This document shows positions 1-8,956 of a DNA stretch of 35,783 bases, one piece after another. Each line of letters begins with the position of its first letter. Positions within the stretch are counted from its first letter, which is position 1. Position numbers and translations under genes: made by a program. The DNA is from Barthelona sp. PAP020 (Eukaryota > Metamonada: BaSk clade). The notes under the pieces were generated by a model. The model ran no database searches, was not told where the DNA came from, and saw only the letters and a list, made by a program, of their open reading frames with translations. The stretch spans positions 1-35,783 of the forward strand of contig JARQWU010000088.1 in NCBI GenBank assembly GCA_040182905.1, read 5' to 3'.

Positions 1-173
1 GTATCAATGTGGCTAATAATCAGTTGAGCTTCTATCCTATCGAGATCAAGTTTGTTTCAAGTGAAATATCAACAAATTTGAATGTTTTGAAAGTTTTAAT
101 GGAAGATGAAACTGAATTTGTTCATTCAATTGTCAAACAAACAGTTGTTGAGTCTTTTGAATTTGAAGAGTAG
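1..173 (+). CDS. 3' end of an unrecognised protein-coding gene (partial)
   Basis: The frame starting at base 3 is open for 56 codons and ends with TAG at 171-173; the 5' part lies outside the window. The tail mixes beta-prone and acidic residues (for example FYPIEIKFVSS, then MEDETEF) and closes with ESFEFEE. I do not recognise the family. It is treated as coding because it is open from the window edge, its codon use resembles the neighbouring genes, and the sequence becomes much more AT-rich right after the stop. Confidence 0.6.
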   Translation, partial: INVANNQLSFYPIEIKFVSSEISTNLNVLKVLMEDETEFVHSIVKQTVVESFEFEE

Positions 174-818
174 GTCTTCAGCTTTGATTGAGTTACATGA
201 TTGTGTTCACTCTTATTTTTGATATAAATAGGCAATTTGTTTTATTTTTGAAAAAAAAATTTTTGTTCCTTGTTCTTCATGTTGTGTTTATTTCTTCAAA
301 GCAATATTATGGATTTGACTTCACAATTTCAGCGTTTAAGATACACTGCAAGAACATGTTCAATATATACCCAAATTTTACCGGCCCGAAGTTTCAGTTT
401 TCGTCTATTGATAGAGTTGACAAAAAAATCAATCTCCCTTGCAACATACTTTTGATCATGTTTAACGTAACAAAAAAAAAGAGACCCAATTTTATTGTTG
501 ATTAAATAAGACAGAGTGCAGATAGTACTCAAAAACAAGACAAACAAACCCATCAAAAGTTCAACAATGTAATGAATGACAAAGAAGGAAACTCTAAAAA
601 TTTGTTAAAAAAGTTTGAGAAATCAAAATGACTCCCCAGATTGTCTTACGATAACAGTACAATGAATATAAATTGAGTATTTGAAAATGCTGATCAATCA
701 ATCAAACATTAAGCATAAACAATCTTCTATCATCAAAAAGAACTTGCGATATTTAATCCAAACCATTAAGTAAGGTTTGGATACAATTCCCCATGAATAA
801 CTGAATAATTCAATTTTC
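174..818. other. Mostly non-coding gap with one ambiguous small ORF
   Basis: This gap of about 645 bp lies between two 3' ends (the partial + gene and the - strand WD40 gene), so it should hold two 3' UTRs. Bases 330-460 are less AT-rich than the rest. There both strands carry short ORFs, 315-455 on + and 329-553 on -. I see no RNA gene. Confidence 0.5.
329..553 (-). CDS. Possible small hydrophobic protein (uncertain)
   Basis: An ATG at 553 opens a 74-codon frame. It begins with a hydrophobic segment (MGLFVLFLSTICTLSYLI), which could be a signal anchor, and ends with a basic stretch (INRRKLKLRAGKIWVYIEH). An AATAAA-like hexamer follows the stop on this strand. No family was recognised. A competing 47-codon ORF (MDLTSQFQRLRYTARTCSIY...) overlaps it on the other strand, so at most one is likely real. 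It could also be chance in the 3' flank of two genes. Confidence 0.2.
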   Translation of the reverse strand: MGLFVLFLSTICTLSYLINNKIGSLFFCYVKHDQKYVAREIDFFVNSINRRKLKLRAGKIWVYIEHVLAVYLKR

Positions 819-2015
819 TTATTCATAATCAACATTTTCATTGTTTTGACTATTATTAAACATGCACATGTTACCACCATTAGCTTCATTTATATCAACT
901 AAATCCCAACATGAATCCACAATCATTTTATTCTCCTCTTCATTTATGCATATACCTGCTGCTACCAATTCTCTGATAATTTGAGTGTCTATATTCATAG
1001 AAATAAAATTTGACAACACACAACCACCGGTTTTTGACATTTCTACAAGTGCTGTTTTATGTGAGGGGTCATAATCAAATATGATTGAATAAGTCTTAAT
1101 GGTATCACAAATGCTTTTTCCACATGCTAGCTGGCTTTTGTTAGGTGAAATAGCAAACGAAAAAAATTCATCATCAGAATTGCAACGAAATTTTTGAATC
1201 ACCTGAAAATTATTCAGATCAAATGAAGTTAAATAGCGATTACCAGACATGACAAGAACTAAGTTGGAATTCAAGAAATGAAGAGAGTATATTTGACTTC
1301 CAACATTAAAGGTATGAAGAAGTACCCCATCTTCCATATCCCAAAGTTTGACTTTGCCCGATTCACAACCAACAGCAATAATTTTTTTCCAAGGATGGAA
1401 ATCGACAACCCTAACAAATCCACCTTGGTCGAATGTACAAACGACAGAGAAATTGTTACAGTCAACAAGTTTGGCAGTTCTATCACCACTGCCAGTTAAA
1501 AGGTGTTCACTATGAGGCGAAAGTTTCACTCTCCAAATCCAACTTGAATGAACTCTTTCTTCTAAGACAATATCACCACTATTTATATCCCACTTCTTAA
1601 GAACTCCATTATTATCCCCACTGTAGATATAATTTGAACAACAGGAAAAACAAATACCAAGAACCAGAGTATCATTGGTCAATTTGCCTAAAATAGAGAA
1701 ATCGTCAGAGTTGTAAATGATGATAGACTTATCACGGGAACATGTCACCATTTTTTGACCATTTGGTGAAAAAGCAATTCCATAAACACATCGATCTTTC
1801 AAAGTTCGATGAAGTTTTTTTGTTTCCACATCAATAATATGTGTTCCATCATCACTAGCAATCACTAAATATTTGCCGTTTGTTGAATATTCACAATCAT
1901 ACATGTAACCAAAAAGAACACCTTCAATTTCCTTCATTGAGCTTTCATCAATTTTTGAAGGAAGCATTGCACACATAAGGTTCTTCACCAAATTATCATT
2001 CGGCTCAAAAGACAT
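819..2015 (-). CDS. WD40-repeat beta-propeller protein
   Basis: This 398-aa protein is made almost wholly of WD40 repeats, with blade motifs such as VYGIAFSPNGQKMVTCSRDKS, TGSGDRTAKLVD and VGCESGKVKLWDMEDG. At least seven blades run from about residue 35 to 320. A non-repeat helical tail of about 70 residues (from KTALVEMSKTGG) and an Asn-rich end follow. The start is the ATG at 2015-2013; the codon just before it is TTG. WD40 propellers are scaffolds, so no specific partner can be named. The blades align directly with those of the interrupted gene at 31430-32584, so the two are paralogues. It is followed closely on the same strand, upstream, by the bromodomain gene, but separate intergenic sequence argues against a shared transcript. 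Confidence 0.85.
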   Translation of the reverse strand: MSFEPNDNLVKNLMCAMLPSKIDESSMKEIEGVLFGYMYDCEYSTNGKYLVIASDDGTHIIDVETKKLHRTLKDRCVYGIAFSPNGQKMVTCSRDKSIIIYNSDDFSILGKLTNDTLVLGICFSCCSNYIYSGDNNGVLKKWDINSGDIVLEERVHSSWIWRVKLSPHSEHLLTGSGDRTAKLVDCNNFSVVCTFDQGGFVRVVDFHPWKKIIAVGCESGKVKLWDMEDGVLLHTFNVGSQIYSLHFLNSNLVLVMSGNRYLTSFDLNNFQVIQKFRCNSDDEFFSFAISPNKSQLACGKSICDTIKTYSIIFDYDPSHKTALVEMSKTGGCVLSNFISMNIDTQIIRELVAAGICINEEENKMIVDSCWDLVDINEANGGNMCMFNNSQNNENVDYE

Positions 2016-2261
2016 CAATCACTTTCAATAAAAGAAATAGACAAATATTGATTCCATTTTTTAACACTTTAAAATTGGAAATTTTTGTTCATATATTCAA
2101 TCTTTTGTACCTATTTATGTCATACATGAGGTTAAACATAAAAAAAAATATATTTTTGATTTTCGCTTGAAGATGGTATGAATAAGACAATGTTTTTCAA
2201 ATAAAAAAATTGGGAATTTTATAAATATTTCAACTACAACAAATTAAAGAGGAATGAATGT

Positions 2262-4369
2262 TCAGTAATTGTCATCAAAACTAAAATTTCGATGTTTTTG
2301 AGCAATATTCACTTTATCTTTGAACATATCAGCCATTAAATATTCAAATCTGTCATCAGAATTGTAAGTTTGACAATTATTGATCAGTAATGTCAAGTCA
2401 TCAATAAATTCATTCCAATCTTTGTAATCACCCAAATTAACCTTTTGTTCAATATCATTCAAGCCAATTGGTCTTTTTATCTTTTTTGAATAATCAGGTG
2501 CAATCTTATCTGATGGTGCTACATACAAACATTTGCTACCTTCCATCTTCTTCAAACATTGAATCAAAACAATTTGTCTATCACTATCATCTATTGGTGA
2601 TTCATCTAAAGATTTCACGGGATAAGGTCTTTTATCAGGCTTACCAAATTCTGCTGATGGATTTGCCCTCAATTCCCATGGACTCAAATATTGATCTCCT
2701 TGACTAATGCTAATAAACATTTTACCATCTTTTCTTTCTGAATACCAAATAGGTCTAATTTTACGGAAACAACTGAAAGGATAAGGTGAATGTTCATCAT
2801 CATGAAATCCCCAAATTCTAGCTTCATGAAATTCAACAATATCAGGATCAACACTTGCGAAACCCATTTTAAAAATGGAATCAATTTTCCATCCTCTATT
2901 TAAACAAAATCTAACTCTTTGCAATCTAACAAAGGGTAAACTTACTTCACAATCTGTTAAAGTCATGTGAAATAAGGTAATTTTAGTGTTGGTTGGTTCA
3001 TAATCTAATAATTCGTCAAAAAAATCCAAATTTTCTTTGCAACCTGGAATTTCTTTATCAAGAAGATGTTTATTGTCATTTACTGGTCTCTTTAAATGTT
3101 TAAAACGTTCAGGAATAGGGTATAAATTGATTTCAATTTCATAACATCCAGTGTATATATCATTTCTTTGTTTCACAGTCGAAATTTTACCAACAACACA
3201 ACCTAAAGGGGATTCAAACTCATCTGGTAATGAAGGTATTGGTCCCAATAAATCTTCACCATAGGCATTCCAAAAACTTTCAGTACCTTCATAAAACCAA
3301 ACAATGTCTTCACCAATACTGATCGCTCGTCTTTTAATTGCAATTTTTTCTTTTGGTGCAGTTTGATCTTCAATACGATTCCAAACACCCTTAAGTGTTT
3401 GACTAGGTATATTTGGATCACCCAAATAAGAAGAAATTGGTTGTGATAAAAATTCTTGGGAATCTAACTCCTCTTCAATAGCTCGTGCTTTAATGAAAGT
3501 TTTTTTTTTCTTTTTTTTCTTTAGATTACTGTCAAGTGTATCATTTTGAATATTTGTAAATTTTGATTTCTTTTTTTGAGAAAAAAGTCCATCTTTTGCT
3601 ACCTTTTTCGCATGTTTTAAAACTTCAGATAAAGCAGCTTGCATATCAATTTGGAGGGATGGAATTGGTTTCTTTTTATTATTTTCCATGATGGCTTCTT
3701 TGACACAATCCATTTTTGAGTCTTTTGAATCTTTTAATGGTTCGCTGGAAATAATTTCAGGAATAATAGATTCTTCAGTCATTTGTTCAACAATCTCTTC
3801 ATCTATACTCATTTCTTTCAATTCTTCAGTTTTTTTAGTTGCTTCAATATCTTCAATTTCTTGGGTAGCTTCAATTGTTTCCTCTTCAATTGTTTCTTCC
3901 ATTCTTTCATTTTCGTCATTCTCACCATTGTCTTCTTCATCTTCATCTTCAAGTGGTATGGTTTCAATTTCATCATTGGAATTATATTCAATTGTTTCTG
4001 CTTTGTCATTGTCTTCATTTGTTTTGGTTTCAGTTTCAGTTTCAGTTTCAGTTTCGACAATATTCCCATCCAAATCAAGAGCACGTTTGGTTGATTGTTG
4101 AATGGGTAAAACGGTTGAAGTTCTTAAAACTGAAAGGCTTCTCAAGCCAACAGAATTGCTTTCTTCTGAATCAAAAGTCTTGGATTGAGTCATATCAAAT
4201 ATATTTTTTGATGGATCGCTATCTGTTTCTTTCACGACTGGAACTTTGGAGGGACCACTTTTGAAAGGTGACTTGAAATTGGAAGATTTTGTAGGAGTTA
4301 CAAAAGTTCGTTTCTTTCCTAAAAGTCAGATAAGGAAATAGTTAAATAAATACCAGAAATTTTTTGCAT
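2262..4369 (-). CDS. BRWD/PHIP-like bromodomain protein (two exons)
   Basis: Exons 4354-4369 and 2262-4318 are separated by a 35-nt intron and give 690 aa. The uninterrupted frame has no ATG upstream of a GTG at 4235, whereas splicing adds MQKISGKKRTF and a proper start. The N-terminal half is disordered: an acidic stretch (ETETETETKT, many Glu/Asp) and lysine runs that could be nuclear signals. From about residue 338, IGEDIVWFYEG resembles the IGDEVIYFRQG start of the Tudor-like region of BRWD/PHIP, and YLSPWEL near 547-552 matches its KLSPWDM. A C-terminal bromodomain (about 580-680) has the ZA-loop pattern APDYSKKIKRPIGLNDIEQKV and a likely acetyl-lysine-binding Asn at about 658 (TYN). Unlike animal BRWD/PHIP it has no N-terminal WD40 domain. 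Likely a reader of modified chromatin in the nucleus. Confidence 0.75.
4022..4057. repeat. GTTTCA hexamer repeat (coding)
   Basis: Several tandem copies of GTTTCA, on the + strand, encode the Glu-Thr run ETETETETKT of the bromodomain protein. This is a coding low-complexity tract, probably prone to length change by replication slippage. Confidence 0.8.
4319..4353 (-). other. 35-nt spliceosomal intron
   Basis: On the minus strand it begins GTATTT and ends CTGACTTTTAG. It splits a glycine codon (G|GA) and its removal joins an ATG-initiated 16-nt exon in frame to the bromodomain ORF. The TGAC just before a T-rich TTTAG acceptor is shared with the intron at 10687-10723. Confidence 0.7.
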
Positions 4370-4701
4370 AAAAATAATTATAATTGGAGAAATCAAATCG
4401 TGCCGGCAAATCTGACAGAATAAGTTTTAACATTTAAAACAACATATATTGGCAAATCTTTAAATATTAACATAAATATAGTATTCAACAGCAATTAGAA
4501 CATTAAATTAAAAAACATAAAAAAAAAAGAAAAATTTCATGAACTTTTTTTCTGTTTTTTTGAAAAGATGATGTAAGTATGTGGGTAATATGAACTGTAT
4601 AGTGACAAATTTTTCAAATTAAAAAATTTGCAGTTTACTGTTTTGATAATGTTGTTACTGTAAAAAATCAAATAGAATGTTAGTTTATTTCAATATTCGT
4701 C
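4370..4701. promoter_or_regulatory. Divergent promoter region
   Basis: This AT-rich spacer of 332 bp separates the start codons of the bromodomain gene (-) and the protease gene (+), so it must hold both promoters. TTACTGTAAA at 4655-4664 and TTTACTGTTTT at 4634-4644 lie 40-70 nt before the protease ATG. Similar strings precede three other genes nearby. No TATA box can be singled out in such AT-rich DNA. Confidence 0.4.
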
Positions 4702-7700
4702 ATGAAAATTAATGTAATATTAGCTTTATTCATTTTAATAACTGTTAATTGTGGCCAAATATTTTTACGAAATGGTATTTTTAAGTTAAGTCCATATGAA
4801 CCAACAAATCAGTCAAGTTTTGAATTTTTAGGACTTACTGAAAAAAGTAAGGATGTATTGCAATCACTAGTAATTACTTTTCAAAATTCTGAAGAAATTC
4901 ATATTATTGAAAATGCTTCAGCTTCTACCGTATATCTAGGACCTAATATGTTATTGATTTTTGTAACAGGAGACAAAATTAATTCACTCTGTTCATATGA
5001 GACAATCACTTGTTCAAATTGGAAAACTGAAATGAAATATGATTTAAAGTTGTTAGAAACGCTTGATTATTTTAAAAATGAAATAATCAATGTAAATTCG
5101 TTGTCGTGGACTGATTTGACTGATAATAGTAAGAGTCAAGTTAAAATTCCAATTTTAACTCAATTACGTGTTGTTTTTGCCCCTCATTTATCATATCAAG
5201 ATATTTCAAATATTGTAGATGATATGCAATCCCATTTAAACAACACTACTGTTAAAATTTTTCAAAATTCATTGATTGTGCATGTCGAAACTCCTTCTTT
5301 ATTCATAAAGATAATTGAATATTTAGAAAATGTTAAAGAAGCTGTTTTTATTGAACCAACAGTTAATTTACAATTGTTGAATGAGTATTCATCCAAATTG
5401 ATCCAGAATGCAGAAAAAAAAGAGAGAACCATTCATGAAAACAATATTTTTGGAAGAAATCAAATTATTGGTATTGCAGATAGTGGACTAGATGAAGACA
5501 ATTGTTTTTTTAATGATGATCAAATTCCATTCCCCATTAATTCGGTCAATTTTAATCATCGAAAGGTTGTTCTTTATCAAAGTTTAGCAGATTCAAGTGA
5601 TATTATAAATGGTCATGGAACTCATGTTTGTGGTACAATTGGTGGTGCACCTAGTGGTTATGAGACACAAATTCATGACGATTCTTTTCAAGATCTAGTT
5701 GGAGTTGCACCAGCCGCAAAATTGTGTTTTCAAGATATTGGTCAAGGTTCTTCTATTGTACATCCAGGTTCTTTGTATAACCTTTTAAATGATGCATATA
5801 TTACTTGTGGGAGTCGAATTCACAGCAATTCATGGGGTTCTACCAGTATCGAATACAATTTTGATTCTTATGATGTTGATAAATTTATTTATGATCATCC
5901 AGATATGTTGGTTATATTTGCCGCTGGTAATTCTGGTAGATATGGTTATTCTACTGTGTTATCACCGGCTAATGCTAAAAATGCATTGGCTGTTGGGGCT
6001 ACTTTAACTACAAATCAAGGTCATATCGAAGCATGTTGTCCTTATGGTGAAGACAATGTTTGTTGTTCTGACTATTTGGATTTCGTTAATGAGCCAGAAT
6101 TGTATAGTGAAAATGTGGTTGCTGAATACTCTTCAAGAGGACCAACTGTTGATTTAAGATTTAAACCAGATGTTGTTGCCGCAGGTGGGCCGATTAGATC
6201 TACAAAAAGTACAAATCCAAAAACTGTTGATTATGTTTGTGCATATGACCCTTTAATTTTGTCAGGAACCTCAATGGCAACTCCTTCTGTTGCTGGAAGT
6301 GCAGCATTAATTAGAGAATATTTTGAAAAAGGTTATTATCCGACAGGCAAAGAAAACTCAAGCAATTCAATGAATCTTTCTGCAGATATCCTGAAATCGA
6401 TTTTGGTTGCGTCTTGTGAGCATGTAAATTTCAGGGAAAATGACCAAGTTAAACTCAGAATTCCTGATTACAACCAAGGTTTTGGTAGAATCAATTTGGA
6501 TAATGTTCTTGGCTTTGATGAACAGAAAATTGTGATTTTTTCAAATTCTATTACTGGATCACAAGGATACACTGTTGAATTGGAACCTATTTCATCAGAA
6601 ACTGAAGTAATTGTTGTTTTAACGTGGTTTGATCCAAGTGGTTTTTCAGGGTCTATTTTAGCCATTGTTAATACTATAGACTTCATTGCTACAGACAAAA
6701 ACGGTGAAATATATTATCCAAACCTCTTTAATGTCACTGATCCCATCAATAACGTGCAAAGGATTTCTTTTAAGACTGATTCTAAGTTTAAAATATCGGT
6801 AACCAGCCGCAATATGATCACTTCAAATCAGAAAATAGCACTTACAGTTAGAAATGCTGTTGAAACACAAAACAACCAGACAAATGACAATATGTGCCCA
6901 GGTACTCCCATTTGTTCAAACCATGGAACTTGTGTTAATAGTATGTGCGATTGTAATGAAGGATATCATGGTGCAAATTGTCAGTACAATGAATGTTTAA
7001 GCACAGATTTAGGAGTTTGTAACAATAACGGAGAGTGTTCAGATGATAAATGCAATTGTTTTGATGGTTATTTGGGAGATAATTGTGGTTTTGGATTTTG
7101 TGTGGGTGATGTTATTTTGAATAGCAAATCTGGTTATATTTCTGAGCACAGTGGTCCAGAAAATTCCAGATATAGTAACAATCAAATGTGTTCATGGACT
7201 ATTGTTGGAATTCCTGGTTCACAAATTATGATCAAGTTTGAAAAGATGCAAGTTGAAAATGGGTTTGATTTTGTGTCTGTTTTTGATGGTCATGTTCAAT
7301 CTACCAGTAGCATGTTGGGGAATTTCACTGGTTCAACAATACCTGATCCTATTTTTTCACAAGGAGAATCACTCACTGTTGTGTTTCAATCAGATTCTTC
7401 CATTGTTGAAGAAGGATTTTTATTACAATACTTTATCATTACAAATGATTGTACAGATCAATGCAACAGACATGGTGCTTGTAATTTTGGGAAATGTATT
7501 TGTCATGATGGTTGGGAAGGTGAATTTTGTGAGACCCCATCATGTCCTGCTGCATGCTTTGGTGTTGGTGATTGTGTTGATGGAAAATGTCAATGTTATA
7601 CAGGGTATAGTGGAATAGCATGTCAAAATATCGATTGTTCTCAAACATCAACGTTGAAACCTTTGAAAATTTTGTTCGATTATTATAGCAACACAGAAAA

Positions 7701-8346
7701 TAGTAAGCATAATGATTACATTTCTCCCAATCAATTTTCCTCTTCAATTTCAATGAAGGTCAGGACGATTAATTTTGGTGACTATTTGAATGCTTCATTG
7801 GGAATTATTGAAAATTCAAAAAGCTCATTATGTGTAAAAGAATTACCATCATCAGATATGTTATTGGCAACAGGTTCAACCAATACTAGCTCAAATGAAG
7901 TGATTCCATTAGGATTTGAAAGTCATGACGTTAATTTCAATTTTCATGATCCAATTTATAAATTTTCGATTGAAATAATTGTGGGAACAAATGAGACTGA
8001 TTTTCCCAATGTCAATGTTATTTTCTTTGACCAAAATTACATGAAAATAAATCAAATATCAACCACGCCATCAACTGTATTAGCTCAATGTAATGAAACT
8101 TTGAAATCTTATGATAAGATTGGATTTGTTCTGGTAAATTGGATTTCAGATAATGAAAAAGCCTCAAACGTCATGATAACCGTTGACCAAAATGGTGAAC
8201 ATGCTCTTGCTTTTAACAATCTAAATGTTGGTATATTCTGTCCAGCTTCAAGTGGCATCTTTGATTACGATCAAAATTTGTTTTTCAAACTTCCTTCACT
8301 TGTCGTTTTTAGTTTGATGTTTATTCTTACTCTTCTATTGTTTTAA
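4702..8346 (+). CDS. Secreted/membrane subtilisin-like protease with EGF and CUB domains
   Basis: This 1214-aa protein starts with a signal peptide (MKINVILALFILITVNCG). A pro-region of about 220 residues follows, then an S8 peptidase domain. The catalytic triad is readable: Asp260 (IADSGLD), His305 (NGHGTHVCG) and Ser524 (SGTSMATPSVAG), with oxyanion Asn410 (AAGNSG). YSSRGPT near 475 is typical of subtilases. After a beta-rich region come two EGF-like modules (about 733-798), a CUB-like domain (about 799-913) and two more EGF-like modules (about 914-977). A further extracellular region and a C-terminal hydrophobic helix (LVVFSLMFILTLLLF) end the chain. It should therefore be an active serine protease facing the cell exterior or an endomembrane lumen, anchored by its last residues or by a GPI anchor replacing them. 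The EGF/CUB part suggests binding of proteins or glycans. The substrate is unknown. Confidence 0.92.
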   Translation: MKINVILALFILITVNCGQIFLRNGIFKLSPYEPTNQSSFEFLGLTEKSKDVLQSLVITFQNSEEIHIIENASASTVYLGPNMLLIFVTGDKINSLCSYETITCSNWKTEMKYDLKLLETLDYFKNEIINVNSLSWTDLTDNSKSQVKIPILTQLRVVFAPHLSYQDISNIVDDMQSHLNNTTVKIFQNSLIVHVETPSLFIKIIEYLENVKEAVFIEPTVNLQLLNEYSSKLIQNAEKKERTIHENNIFGRNQIIGIADSGLDEDNCFFNDDQIPFPINSVNFNHRKVVLYQSLADSSDIINGHGTHVCGTIGGAPSGYETQIHDDSFQDLVGVAPAAKLCFQDIGQGSSIVHPGSLYNLLNDAYITCGSRIHSNSWGSTSIEYNFDSYDVDKFIYDHPDMLVIFAAGNSGRYGYSTVLSPANAKNALAVGATLTTNQGHIEACCPYGEDNVCCSDYLDFVNEPELYSENVVAEYSSRGPTVDLRFKPDVVAAGGPIRSTKSTNPKTVDYVCAYDPLILSGTSMATPSVAGSAALIREYFEKGYYPTGKENSSNSMNLSADILKSILVASCEHVNFRENDQVKLRIPDYNQGFGRINLDNVLGFDEQKIVIFSNSITGSQGYTVELEPISSETEVIVVLTWFDPSGFSGSILAIVNTIDFIATDKNGEIYYPNLFNVTDPINNVQRISFKTDSKFKISVTSRNMITSNQKIALTVRNAVETQNNQTNDNMCPGTPICSNHGTCVNSMCDCNEGYHGANCQYNECLSTDLGVCNNNGECSDDKCNCFDGYLGDNCGFGFCVGDVILNSKSGYISEHSGPENSRYSNNQMCSWTIVGIPGSQIMIKFEKMQVENGFDFVSVFDGHVQSTSSMLGNFTGSTIPDPIFSQGESLTVVFQSDSSIVEEGFLLQYFIITNDCTDQCNRHGACNFGKCICHDGWEGEFCETPSCPAACFGVGDCVDGKCQCYTGYSGIACQNIDCSQTSTLKPLKILFDYYSNTENSKHNDYISPNQFSSSISMKVRTINFGDYLNASLGIIENSKSSLCVKELPSSDMLLATGSTNTSSNEVIPLGFESHDVNFNFHDPIYKFSIEIIVGTNETDFPNVNVIFFDQNYMKINQISTTPSTVLAQCNETLKSYDKIGFVLVNWISDNEKASNVMITVDQNGEHALAFNNLNVGIFCPASSGIFDYDQNLFFKLPSLVVFSLMFILTLLLF

Positions 8347-8543
8347 ACAGCAAATATCAATGTAAATGTTTGTTTTAGATTCTTTTTTATTTTAGTTTTT
8401 TAGTTTCTGTTATAATTGATAAAAACTCTTTATATAATAAACAAATGTGTAAAAACATGACAAAAATTAATCAATTAAACAGTAAGTAAGATAATTTGCC
8501 TTTTTTTTTTGGTTTCTCTTTCTTTTTTTATCAAACAATTAAT
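8347..8543. promoter_or_regulatory. 3' flank of protease gene and MED31 promoter
   Basis: The two + strand genes are only 197 bp apart. An AATAAA-type signal occurs about 90 nt after the protease stop, and AAACAGTAA (8477-8485) and a long pyrimidine tract precede the MED31 ATG. Confidence 0.3.
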
Positions 8544-8930
8544 ATGATAATCGATAACACTTTAAGATTTGAAGCGGAATTAGAATTTGTCCAAAGTTTA
8601 AGCAATGTATCCTATTTATATTACCTAAATCAAAATAATTATTTTAAAGATCAAAGATTCATTAATTATTTATCATATTTACAATATCTATTAAAAGGTG
8701 ACTATGCTAAATATATAACATATCCTGCAACTTTTGGAATGTTAAAATTATTACAAAAATTAGAATTTCGTGAGAAACTGAATGATAATTTTTTCATGAT
8801 GAGATTACAAGAATTATTAGATAGATATTGGTTGATTTATGATAATATTCAAGCAGAAATTACTGAAATACAAAAAGAAACTTTTCAAAAAGATTTTATG
8901 AAAGAAGTTGAAACTTCAATGGTACAATAA
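8544..8930 (+). CDS. MED31: Mediator complex subunit 31 (Soh1 family)
   Basis: This protein has 128 aa, close to the usual family length. MED31 is the most conserved Mediator subunit and belongs to the middle module that links activators to RNA polymerase II. Nearly the whole chain matches the Soh1 fold: RFEAELEFVQSLSNVSYL, then NYFKDQRFINYLSYLQYL, then GDYAKYITYPATFGMLKLLQ. The start is the ATG at 8544; the open frame extends 16 codons further upstream only through a Phe-rich pyrimidine tract lacking ATG. Its stop is 26 nt from the stop of the convergent gene at 8957, so the two 3' UTRs must overlap unless they are extremely short. It acts in the nucleus. Confidence 0.93.
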   Translation: MIIDNTLRFEAELEFVQSLSNVSYLYYLNQNNYFKDQRFINYLSYLQYLLKGDYAKYITYPATFGMLKLLQKLEFREKLNDNFFMMRLQELLDRYWLIYDNIQAEITEIQKETFQKDFMKEVETSMVQ

Positions 8931-8956
8931 ACAATATAATAATGTAATAAAATGTA

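Noticed and set aside
3688-4101. A serine-rich + strand ORF
   Set aside because: It is the reverse reading of the Glu/Thr-rich tract of the bromodomain gene.
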